DNA of 5,293 bases from Desulfobacula sp. Lineage in GTDB: Bacteria > Desulfobacterota > Desulfobacteria > Desulfobacterales > Desulfobacteraceae. How positions within the stretch are numbered: position 1 is the first letter of the stretch; each line of letters begins with the position of its first letter. Below, in pieces: positions 1-4,676 of this stretch. Where the stretch lies: the NCBI GenBank assembly GCA_023139225.1, contig JAGLNZ010000057.1:1-5293 (forward strand), read 5' to 3'. Both the position numbers and the translations under genes were made by a program. Under the pieces are notes generated by a model, which saw nothing but the letters and a program-made list of their open reading frames with translations, had not been told where the DNA came from and did not search any database.

Positions 1-707
1 ATTTTATCCATATGCTCAAAAATATGGACATCTTTTTCAAGGTGGCCAAACATCATTGTGGCACTGGATCTCATTCCCATAAGATGGGCCTGGTGCATCA
101 CTTCAAGCCATTCATAAGAACTGCACTTATTTGGGGAGACTTTTTGCCGGATATCATCACACAAAATCTCGGCTCCGCCGCCGGGAATGGAAGAAAGGCC
201 GGCCTTTTTTAAGATTAATATGGTTTCACTGATGGACAGGGAAGACTTCTTTGCAATAAAATCTATTTCAGGAGGAGAAAATCCGTGAATATGAATATCA
301 AAATTTTCTTTAATATACCTTAACAGATCAACATAATAATCAATACTAAGATCAGGGTTCATGCCGCCCTGCAACAGAATCTGCGTACCGCCAAGGTCTA
401 TGGTCTCCTGGATTTTATCAGTGAGTTCCTCTTTTGAAATAACATATCCTTTATCCTGACCATGATCCTTATTGGGCGGTTCAAAGAATGCGCAAAACCG
501 GCAGCCTGACACGCAGATATTCGTATAATTGATATTTCTATCCACCACATAAGTGACAATTTTATTTGGATGATAAAAAAACCGTTTTTGGTTTGCAAGA
601 GTTGCAAGGGTTAAAAAATCAGCCTGCCTGAATAAAGCAAGGCCTTCATTGATATCAATTCTTTGATTTTTTTTAATTTTCTCAATAATATGATTTAATT
701 TGTTCAT
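1..707 (-). CDS. mqnC: Cyclic dehypoxanthinyl futalosine synthase MqnC (partial, C-terminus beyond window)
   Basis: Radical-SAM enzyme of the futalosine route to menaquinone, acting in the cytosol. By family knowledge it converts dehypoxanthine futalosine to its cyclic spiro form, the substrate of MqnD. Translating leftward from ATG at 705-707 gives 235 open codons that leave the window still in frame. The [4Fe-4S]-binding CX3CX2C motif lies in NYTNICVSGCRFCAF, with Cys65, Cys69 and Cys72. Further MqnC hallmarks are LLQGGMNPDL (residues 111-120), HGFSPPEI (141-148), PGGGAEIL (175-182), SPNKC (191-195) and ATMMFGH (216-222). The QGGMNPDL and HGFSPPEI wording separates it from the MqnE paralogue upstream. 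About the last third of the protein (family size roughly 350-380 aa) is missing because of the window edge, not because of a mutation. It starts 13 bp after the mqnE stop with no clear Shine-Dalgarno, consistent with translation linked to mqnE. Confidence 0.92.
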   Translation of the reverse strand, partial: MNKLNHIIEKIKKNQRIDINEGLALFRQADFLTLATLANQKRFFYHPNKIVTYVVDRNINYTNICVSGCRFCAFFEPPNKDHGQDKGYVISKEELTDKIQETIDLGGTQILLQGGMNPDLSIDYYVDLLRYIKENFDIHIHGFSPPEIDFIAKKSSLSISETILILKKAGLSSIPGGGAEILCDDIRQKVSPNKCSSYEWLEVMHQAHLMGMRSSATMMFGHLEKDVHIFEHMDK

Positions 708-720
708 TATATTCACACAA

Positions 721-1809
721 TCATTTAATCGGATGATAGAAAGAATCCCGTTCAACAGGTTCAAGCCCGGCTTTAGTAATCATGTCCTCCATTTGATCTT
801 TTGTAAGACCTTTGGCGGATTTAGCACCGGCCATGTGGGTAATCCTCTCTTCTATAATCGTCCCATCCAGATCATCAGCTCCAAAACTTAAAGCCACCTG
901 GGCAAGTTTTTCGCCTATCATCACCCAATATGCTTTAATGTGAGCAAAATTATCCAGCATCAGACGCGCTGCTGCCACATTTTTCAAATCATCCACTGCA
1001 GTTGTTGGAGGGAGGTGGGAAAGCTTGGTATTTTCGGCATGAAATGCCAAGGGGATAAAGGCGGAAAACCCGGCTGTTTCATCCTGTAATGTTCTCAGCG
1101 AAATGAGATGATCCACTCTTTCTTCAATGGTTTCAATATGACCGTACAACATGGTGGCATTGGTTTTAATCCCTGCCTTGTGAACAGCCCTTACAATCTC
1201 AAGCCAACGAACGTGCCCGATTTTTTTGGGAAACAATTCTTTATGGACCCTTGAATTCAATATCTCTGCCCCGCCGCCCGGCATCATTTCAAGCCCTGCA
1301 TCCTTAAGTCTTTGAATGGTATCTTCCAAAGAAAGTCCGGCAAGATTGGACAAATAATCAATTTCCACACAGGTAAATGCTTTAATGGTGGCATTCGGTC
1401 TGACCCTTTTAACTGTCTTTAAAAGATCAATAAAATATTCAAAACTTAAATCAACATTGAGTCCCCCGACAATATGCAATTCATTAACCGGTTCATCAAT
1501 ACGCTCCAAAAGTCTTTTTTCAATCTGGTCAATAGACCAGACATAGGCGCCTTTTTCTTTGCGGTCCCTGGCATATGCGCAAAACCGACACCGGTTCTTG
1601 CAAATATTGGTATAATTTAAATGCTGATTATAAATATAGAACGCCTTATTGCCGTGCAAAGACCTTCTGACATGGTTTGCAATCAGCCCCAAACCGATCA
1701 AGTCATGGGTTTCATAAATACAAATCCCGTCTTTCTTGGAAAGACGGGAACCTTTTAAGACTTTTGAATAAATACTTTCAAGCCTTTTATCAATAAAAGA
1801 TATCTCCAT
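721..1809 (-). CDS. mqnE: Aminodeoxyfutalosine synthase MqnE
   Basis: Radical-SAM enzyme of menaquinone biosynthesis. By family knowledge it adds the adenosyl radical from SAM to 3-[(1-carboxyvinyl)oxy]benzoate, the MqnA product, giving aminodeoxyfutalosine. The 362-residue length is normal for the family. The cluster motif is NYTNICKNRCRFCAY with Cys70, Cys74 and Cys77. Other family signatures are HIVGGLNVDLSFEYF (112-126), KAFTCVEI (143-150), MMPGGGAEIL (175-184), ATMLYGHIET (218-227), FIPLAFH (251-257) and AYWVMIGEKLAQ (293-304). The VGGLN and KAFTCVEI forms are MqnE-type rather than MqnC-type. The ATG at 1807-1809 shares its A with the TAA of the upstream zinc-ribbon gene (TAATG), so the start is well placed and probably translationally coupled. 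Only a weak purine stretch (AAGAGA) precedes it. A strong inverted repeat lies inside the gene about 60 bases after the start codon. MqnC follows 13 bp downstream. Confidence 0.94.
   Translation of the reverse strand: MEISFIDKRLESIYSKVLKGSRLSKKDGICIYETHDLIGLGLIANHVRRSLHGNKAFYIYNQHLNYTNICKNRCRFCAYARDRKEKGAYVWSIDQIEKRLLERIDEPVNELHIVGGLNVDLSFEYFIDLLKTVKRVRPNATIKAFTCVEIDYLSNLAGLSLEDTIQRLKDAGLEMMPGGGAEILNSRVHKELFPKKIGHVRWLEIVRAVHKAGIKTNATMLYGHIETIEERVDHLISLRTLQDETAGFSAFIPLAFHAENTKLSHLPPTTAVDDLKNVAAARLMLDNFAHIKAYWVMIGEKLAQVALSFGADDLDGTIIEERITHMAGAKSAKGLTKDQMEDMITKAGLEPVERDSFYHPIK
1725..1749 (-). repeat. Perfect 10-bp inverted repeat (RNA hairpin) inside the 5' part of mqnE
   Basis: The arms 1725-1734 (TCCCGTCTTT) and 1740-1749 (AAAGACGGGA) are perfectly complementary and enclose a 5-base loop. 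In the minus-strand mRNA the stem would form about 60-85 nt into mqnE, with four of its ten pairs G-C or C-G at its base. The same bases encode residues about 21-29 of MqnE (SRLSKKDGI region), so coincidence remains possible. No long T-run follows it in the transcript sense, so it is not a convincing terminator. A role in transcript processing or in balancing expression between the ParA module and mqnEC is only inference. Confidence 0.45.
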
Positions 1810-3281
1810 TAACGTCTCTTTCTTCTTCTAACCACCTTTTTCTTCTTTTTAGGTGCTGATTTGGTTGCTGCCTGAGCCATTATCTGTTTTGGATCAAACA
1901 GATTGTCTTGGGCATATGAACAGGATGCGCGGGGACATTTGAGTCCTTTTTCACCGCTGGGTGTCATGGTTTCCGTTAAAAATGAATTTTTACATAAAGG
2001 GCACTCAAAATGATAGGGTTTATCCCAGGAAACAAATCTGCAATCCGGCTTGGTACATGAAAAAAACTCTTTTCCCTTTTCCGTTGTTTTCGAAACAATC
2101 TCCCCGTCTTTGCAGAGGGGACAAGGCATTGTCAGATCACTTTCAAAGGCGGCAATCTGAGATTCGATATCTTCATCTGCCTTGGAAACTTTTCTTGTTT
2201 GTTCTTCCTGGATCTTTCCTTGCCTGATTTCTTCTTCACGTTGCAGTTTTTGTTCTTCATCTAATTTAAGCCTTTCTTCCAAAGCCTTTAACTGTGCTTC
2301 TTTTTCTGCCATCTGGGCTTCACGGGCTTCTAACTGGGATGCCTTTTCCTCTGATTTGACTGCTTCCTTTTGGGCTGCCAGAAGCTGTTTTTCCCTTAGT
2401 TCAATTTCTTGGAGCTGCCTTGCGGCTTCCTTTGCTGCCTCTTCCGCCTCCCGTATTTTTTCATCCTTTTCAGCCAGTTCTTTGGCAAGCTCTGCGGCTT
2501 TTATTGCTGCTTCCTCCGCCTTTTTAATTTCTGCTTTTTGAGCTTCCAGCTCTTCTTTTGAGGGGCCTTTATCAAAAACATCCTTTACTTTTAATTGCCC
2601 GGGTGAATCAAGGGACCGTTTTTTTCTTGTTTTGATTAACTTTGACAGACGATTAAAATTATCTTTTTTTAGTTTCCGGGAAATTTCCCTAGACTGGCTT
2701 GAAGCTGCAGCACTGCCTGAAACCATTTGGGAAGCTTTTTCCTGTGCCCTGTCCTTTGAAACAGACACCCCGCTGCTTTTCAGACTGGCTGCAAAGCTTT
2801 GTTTTGCAAGTTCAAGGCTTTTTCTTCCTGAATTCACCTCAGCATTCATTTGAAGAACAAAGGCAACCAGGTTCATACCCTGCATTCCCGGAAACATGCT
2901 GTCAAGAAAACCGACCGTCATAAAGGCCGGCATTTCAGATTTTAATTCCCCTTTAGAATCGGTAGTGATATATCCTTTGCTTAAAACCGAATCAACCGTC
3001 TTTTCAAGAATTTCATCTTTTTCAAGCCCAATGTCTATCAGTTCGTTAATAAATGATTCTTTTGTATATCTTTCAGGCGGAAAATCCGTATATTGCTTGA
3101 TCTCTCTTTCTTTCTCCACAATAAGGGTTATACAGGATATGCTTGCCAGATTAAATGACATCATTGCTAAATTTGAATCCACATCCAGCAAAGCTATAAT
3201 TTCCTGGGCAAGAATTTCATCCAGCTGGTCTCTGACAAATTCGGGACTCAATTCTTCATTTTGTTTAGCATCCGCGACCAT
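1809..3281 (-). CDS. Coiled-coil protein with two topoisomerase-type zinc ribbons and basic tail, function unknown
   Basis: 490-residue cytosolic protein that I cannot name. Residues 1-120 are compact and mostly helical; EKTVDSVLSKGYITTDSKG (93-111) resembles a winged-helix segment, but this is tentative. Residues about 120-150 are hydrophobic and Met/Phe-rich (AFMTVGFLDSMFPGMQGM). A Ser-rich, basic linker (165-235) leads to a long Ala/Glu/Lys/Gln coiled coil (about 242-366). Two C4 zinc ribbons follow: Cys387, 390, 409, 414 and Cys427, 430, 449, 454. Both have CX2CX18CX4C spacing and look like the C-terminal DNA-binding fingers of bacterial topoisomerase I, but no topoisomerase catalytic domain is present. 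The tail (478-490) is almost entirely Lys/Arg. Nucleic-acid binding is therefore likely. The ATG overlaps the upstream stop as TAATG and has a strong AGGAAGGTGA Shine-Dalgarno (3285-3294); the stop overlaps the mqnE start in the same way. Lying in the ParA operon, it is a candidate ParA partner, which is inference. Confidence 0.88.
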   Translation of the reverse strand: MVADAKQNEELSPEFVRDQLDEILAQEIIALLDVDSNLAMMSFNLASISCITLIVEKEREIKQYTDFPPERYTKESFINELIDIGLEKDEILEKTVDSVLSKGYITTDSKGELKSEMPAFMTVGFLDSMFPGMQGMNLVAFVLQMNAEVNSGRKSLELAKQSFAASLKSSGVSVSKDRAQEKASQMVSGSAAASSQSREISRKLKKDNFNRLSKLIKTRKKRSLDSPGQLKVKDVFDKGPSKEELEAQKAEIKKAEEAAIKAAELAKELAEKDEKIREAEEAAKEAARQLQEIELREKQLLAAQKEAVKSEEKASQLEAREAQMAEKEAQLKALEERLKLDEEQKLQREEEIRQGKIQEEQTRKVSKADEDIESQIAAFESDLTMPCPLCKDGEIVSKTTEKGKEFFSCTKPDCRFVSWDKPYHFECPLCKNSFLTETMTPSGEKGLKCPRASCSYAQDNLFDPKQIMAQAATKSAPKKKKKVVRRRKRR

Positions 3282-3715
3282 TATTCACCTTCCTGATTTG
3301 TTTCCGGCTGATTTGTTTCCGGCTGATTTATTTCAGAAATCATATCCGCTATATTTGAAGCCATCTGAGCCACTTTATCATCCTTGTCAGGACTTATTGG
3401 AGGGGCAGTATTCTCTTTTTGAAGCAAATCGTCTTCTTCTTCAAAATCATCTCGCAGGGTTGAAATCTCTAAACATTCGCCTTGCCTGTTAAAAATCACA
3501 GATAATGGGACCTTAATTTCAAAATCAAATTTATAGGCTATATTATCATTATACACTATCAAATCGCCATCTTTGTAATCTATTTCTTCCTGGAGTGTGA
3601 AACTGTGTTTCTCAAGAAGCATTTTCTCAATGGCTTCCCAGTCTAATTCTGCATTTATTGTGTCAATAAATTCTTTTTCACTTTCCTGAATAGTCTCCGG
3701 ATTTGTAAGTTTCAT
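3281..3715 (-). CDS. Small, strongly acidic protein of the ParA operon, function unknown
   Basis: 144-residue soluble protein with no signal peptide or membrane segment and no family that I recognise. By my count about 37 Asp/Glu oppose about 12 Lys/Arg. Residues 1-45 look helical (ESEKEFIDTINAELDWEAIE). Residues 46-86 look like a small beta-rich fold (YKDGDLIVYNDNIAYKFDFE, then VPLSVIFNRQGECLEI). An acidic run EEEDD (92-96) and a disordered Pro/Ser/Asp linker follow, then a short helix (114-129) and a repetitive tail NQPETNQPETNQ encoded by a 15-bp tandem repeat. The start ATG (3713-3715) sits 6 nt after a good GAGAGGTG Shine-Dalgarno that overlaps the parA stop codon. The stop codon shares a base with the start of the zinc-ribbon gene. 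This tight coupling suggests stoichiometric production with its neighbours. An adaptor or chaperone role for the basic zinc-ribbon protein is possible but only inferred. Confidence 0.87.
   Translation of the reverse strand: MKLTNPETIQESEKEFIDTINAELDWEAIEKMLLEKHSFTLQEEIDYKDGDLIVYNDNIAYKFDFEIKVPLSVIFNRQGECLEISTLRDDFEEEDDLLQKENTAPPISPDKDDKVAQMASNIADMISEINQPETNQPETNQEGE
3293..3329. repeat. 15-bp tandem repeat, about 2.5 copies, coding for NQPET units
   Basis: On the plus strand the unit CTGATTTGTTTCCGG occurs at 3293-3307 and 3308-3322, with a third partial copy (CTGATTT) at 3323-3329. The two full copies are identical. Because the unit is a multiple of three, copy-number change would add or remove five residues (NQPET) in the C-terminal tail of the acidic protein without breaking the frame. 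Confidence 0.92.
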
Positions 3716-3719
3716 AAAA

Positions 3720-3727
3720 CACCTCTC
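3720..3727 (-). promoter_or_regulatory. Ribosome binding site of the acidic protein gene
   Basis: On the minus strand GAGAGGTG precedes the ATG at 3715, with 6 nt between GAGG and the start. It overlaps the last base of the parA reading frame (TAG at 3727-3729), so re-initiation by ribosomes finishing parA is likely. Confidence 0.75.
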
Positions 3728-4491
3728 TAATTGAAGAAAAAATGCATTTCCTTTGCAAAACTTAAATACGCTTCAGCTGCCGGGCTTTTAATATCATGCA
3801 ATGCTACAGGAATCTTTAAATCAATTGATCTTTTAATATTGTCATCTTCAGGAATAAAAGCGTCATAAACCATTTGTTTTATATCCGACAAATTCTGATT
3901 TTCAATAAAGGAACGGATCTCTTCCTTTGTCTCACACCTGTTGAAAAGAAGCCCGGCTATTTTCAAGGGAACATTATGAGTTGTCCGAATATATTTTACC
4001 AGTCGCAGCAAACAATGAAAATCCTCGACTGAATTGTGATGAGCAGACATGCATACCAGCAGCCAGTCGGCTGCTGTCATGGCCATAACACTTAAAAAGC
4101 TGTATGAAGAGGGTGAGTCAATAATAATATATTCATACTTGTCTTCAACATCTTTTAAAAAAAGATGCAAAATTTTTTCATTTCCAGGATTTTTTGCTAA
4201 TTTCAAGGCGGCTTGAAACAAATTAAATCCTGCGGGCATCATATTCAGGTAATTAACTTGAGTTTTTACGATCGCATCTGTAACCTTTGCTCTTCCAGAC
4301 AACACCGATGCGATATCACAATTGTAATCCGAGCCCTGAATACCGCACCATCTGGTGGAACATCCCTGCGGGTCACAGTCTATCAAAAGTGTGTTTTTCT
4401 CAAATAAAGCAAGTGATGCAGCAAGATTTACTGCTGTAATGCTTTTGCCTGTCCCACCCTTCTGGCCTGCTATGGTAATTATTTTACTCAT
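3727..4491 (-). CDS. ParA/Soj-family P-loop ATPase, short form without N-terminal HTH
   Basis: 254-residue MinD/ParA-superfamily ATPase. Proteins of this type bind DNA or surfaces as ATP-bound dimers and position plasmids, chromosomes or protein cargo. The sequence shows a deviant Walker A KGGTGKS at 11-17 with signature Lys11 and catalytic Lys16, Walker A' LLIDCDPQG (35-43), and Walker B YIIIDSP (121-127). The C-terminal region contains IPEDDNIKRSID, a typical ParA segment. The chain begins directly at the first beta strand (MSKIITIAGQKGG), so it lacks the HTH of plasmid P1-type ParA and should not itself bind an operator specifically. No ParB gene or recognisable parS lies in the window. 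The chosen start is ATG 4489-4491: it gives the usual family N-terminus and overlaps the stop of a putative leader ORF as ATGA. ATG 4495-4497 would add two residues (MV) and cannot be excluded, since neither start has a strong Shine-Dalgarno. It appears to be the first full-size gene of the operon. Confidence 0.92.
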   Translation of the reverse strand: MSKIITIAGQKGGTGKSITAVNLAASLALFEKNTLLIDCDPQGCSTRWCGIQGSDYNCDIASVLSGRAKVTDAIVKTQVNYLNMMPAGFNLFQAALKLAKNPGNEKILHLFLKDVEDKYEYIIIDSPSSYSFLSVMAMTAADWLLVCMSAHHNSVEDFHCLLRLVKYIRTTHNVPLKIAGLLFNRCETKEEIRSFIENQNLSDIKQMVYDAFIPEDDNIKRSIDLKIPVALHDIKSPAAEAYLSFAKEMHFFFN

Positions 4492-4556
4492 AACCATATA
4501 TCTTTAGCACAATTATCAAAAAATTCAATCATATAGTTTAAATTTAAAGGTAACAC
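4488..4556 (-). CDS. Putative 22-residue leader ORF translationally coupled to parA
   Basis: A GTG at 4554-4556 opens 22 sense codons ending at TGA 4488-4490 (predicted product MLPLNLNYMIEF followed by FDNCAKDIWL). It has the best Shine-Dalgarno of the region, GGAGGT at 4563-4568, with exactly 6 nt spacing. Its stop overlaps the parA ATG as ATGA. The peptide resembles nothing I know and has no run of a regulatory amino acid. Its likely value is to deliver ribosomes to parA, which has no good site of its own. Such a short ORF could still arise by chance, hence the modest confidence. Confidence 0.42.
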   Translation of the reverse strand: MLPLNLNYMIEFFDNCAKDIWL

Positions 4557-4562
4557 CAAAAT

Positions 4563-4568
4563 ACCTCC
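4563..4568 (-). promoter_or_regulatory. Strong Shine-Dalgarno GGAGGT upstream of the leader ORF
   Basis: GGAGGT on the minus strand lies 6 nt before the GTG at 4556, but more than 60 nt from either possible parA start. It therefore cannot serve parA directly. Its presence is the main reason to propose a leader ORF. Confidence 0.5.
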
Positions 4569-4608
4569 AATTCCCAAATAAAAAAAATGATGAAATATTC
4601 ACAGTGAG

Positions 4609-4637
4609 TTGAAATAATATTATGAATATATCATAAT
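4609..4637 (+). promoter_or_regulatory. Putative sigma70 promoter of the rightward gene
   Basis: TTGAAA (-35, 4609-4614) and CATAAT (-10, 4632-4637) are separated by 17 nt. Transcription would start near 4644, giving a leader of about 33 nt before the TTG at 4677. It overlaps the leftward promoter almost completely, so RNA polymerase could probably occupy only one of the two at a time. Confidence 0.45.
4619..4637. promoter_or_regulatory. Perfect 7-5-7 palindrome over both -10 regions, candidate operator
   Basis: ATTATGA (4619-4625), spacer ATATA, TCATAAT (4631-4637). The arms are perfect inverted repeats. The palindrome contains the complete rightward -10 and covers the leftward -10. Binding of a dimeric regulator here would block both promoters. 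The regulator is unknown. AT-rich composition makes a chance palindrome possible. Confidence 0.42.
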
Positions 4638-4652
4638 GCGAAACAATATCAA
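4625..4652 (-). promoter_or_regulatory. Putative sigma70 promoter of the parA operon
   Basis: Leftward elements are TTGATA (-35, 4652-4647) and TATATT (-10, 4630-4625), each 5 of 6 to consensus and separated by 16 nt. Transcription would begin near 4618, leaving about 60 nt before the leader GTG. The region is AT-rich, so chance matches are common. Position in the divergent gap and lack of any better alternative support it. Confidence 0.42.
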
Positions 4653-4661
4653 ACTGCAAAC

Positions 4662-4666
4662 AGGAG
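4662..4666 (+). promoter_or_regulatory. Ribosome binding site deciding the TTG start of the rightward gene
   Basis: AGGAG lies 10 nt before TTG 4677-4679. No ATG or GTG occurs in frame between the upstream in-frame stop (TGA 4623-4625) and this TTG. The next ATG (4776) has no comparable site, so the purine box favours the TTG despite the slightly long spacing. Confidence 0.6.
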
Positions 4667-4676
4667 ATTAAAACCT

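Noticed and set aside
194..207. 14-bp perfect palindrome AAAGGCCGGCCTTT followed by T residues
   Set aside because: It has no loop bases and lies within the conserved KKAGL segment of mqnC, so it is not a usable terminator hairpin and is explained by coding.
398..607. Minus-strand frame of 69 codons inside mqnC
   Set aside because: It is out of frame with the MqnC reading frame, which carries all the radical-SAM motifs through this region.
2182..2541. Serine-rich plus-strand open frame opposite the coiled coil
   Set aside because: It is the antisense shadow of Glu/Lys/Ala-rich coiled-coil codons; it has no Shine-Dalgarno and lies within a convincing minus-strand gene.
2896..3492. 198-codon plus-strand open frame spanning the junction of the acidic and zinc-ribbon genes
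   Set aside because: It runs antisense to two genes with good ribosome sites and coupled ends; its translation is low-complexity Ser/Leu-rich and shows no recognisable domain.
4149..4167. AT-rich 8-bp inverted repeat with 3-base loop, followed on the plus strand by a T-run
   Set aside because: It lies inside parA, the stem is mostly A-T, and there is no plus-strand transcript for it to terminate; best explained by Lys/Phe codons.
4537..4548. 12-bp palindrome TTTAAATTTAAA
   Set aside because: Simple AT sequence expected by chance in this region; it falls inside the putative leader ORF and has no promoter-like position.
4581..4600. T-run on the minus strand after a short TGAA/TTCA repeat, possible attenuator
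   Set aside because: The stem is only 4 bp and A-T rich, far too weak for a terminator.
4492..4676. parS site or CRISPR/tRNA/riboswitch in the intergenic region
   Set aside because: I found no sequence resembling the TGTTTCACGTGAAACA parS consensus, no repeated spacer pattern, no tRNA-like fold and no known aptamer motif.
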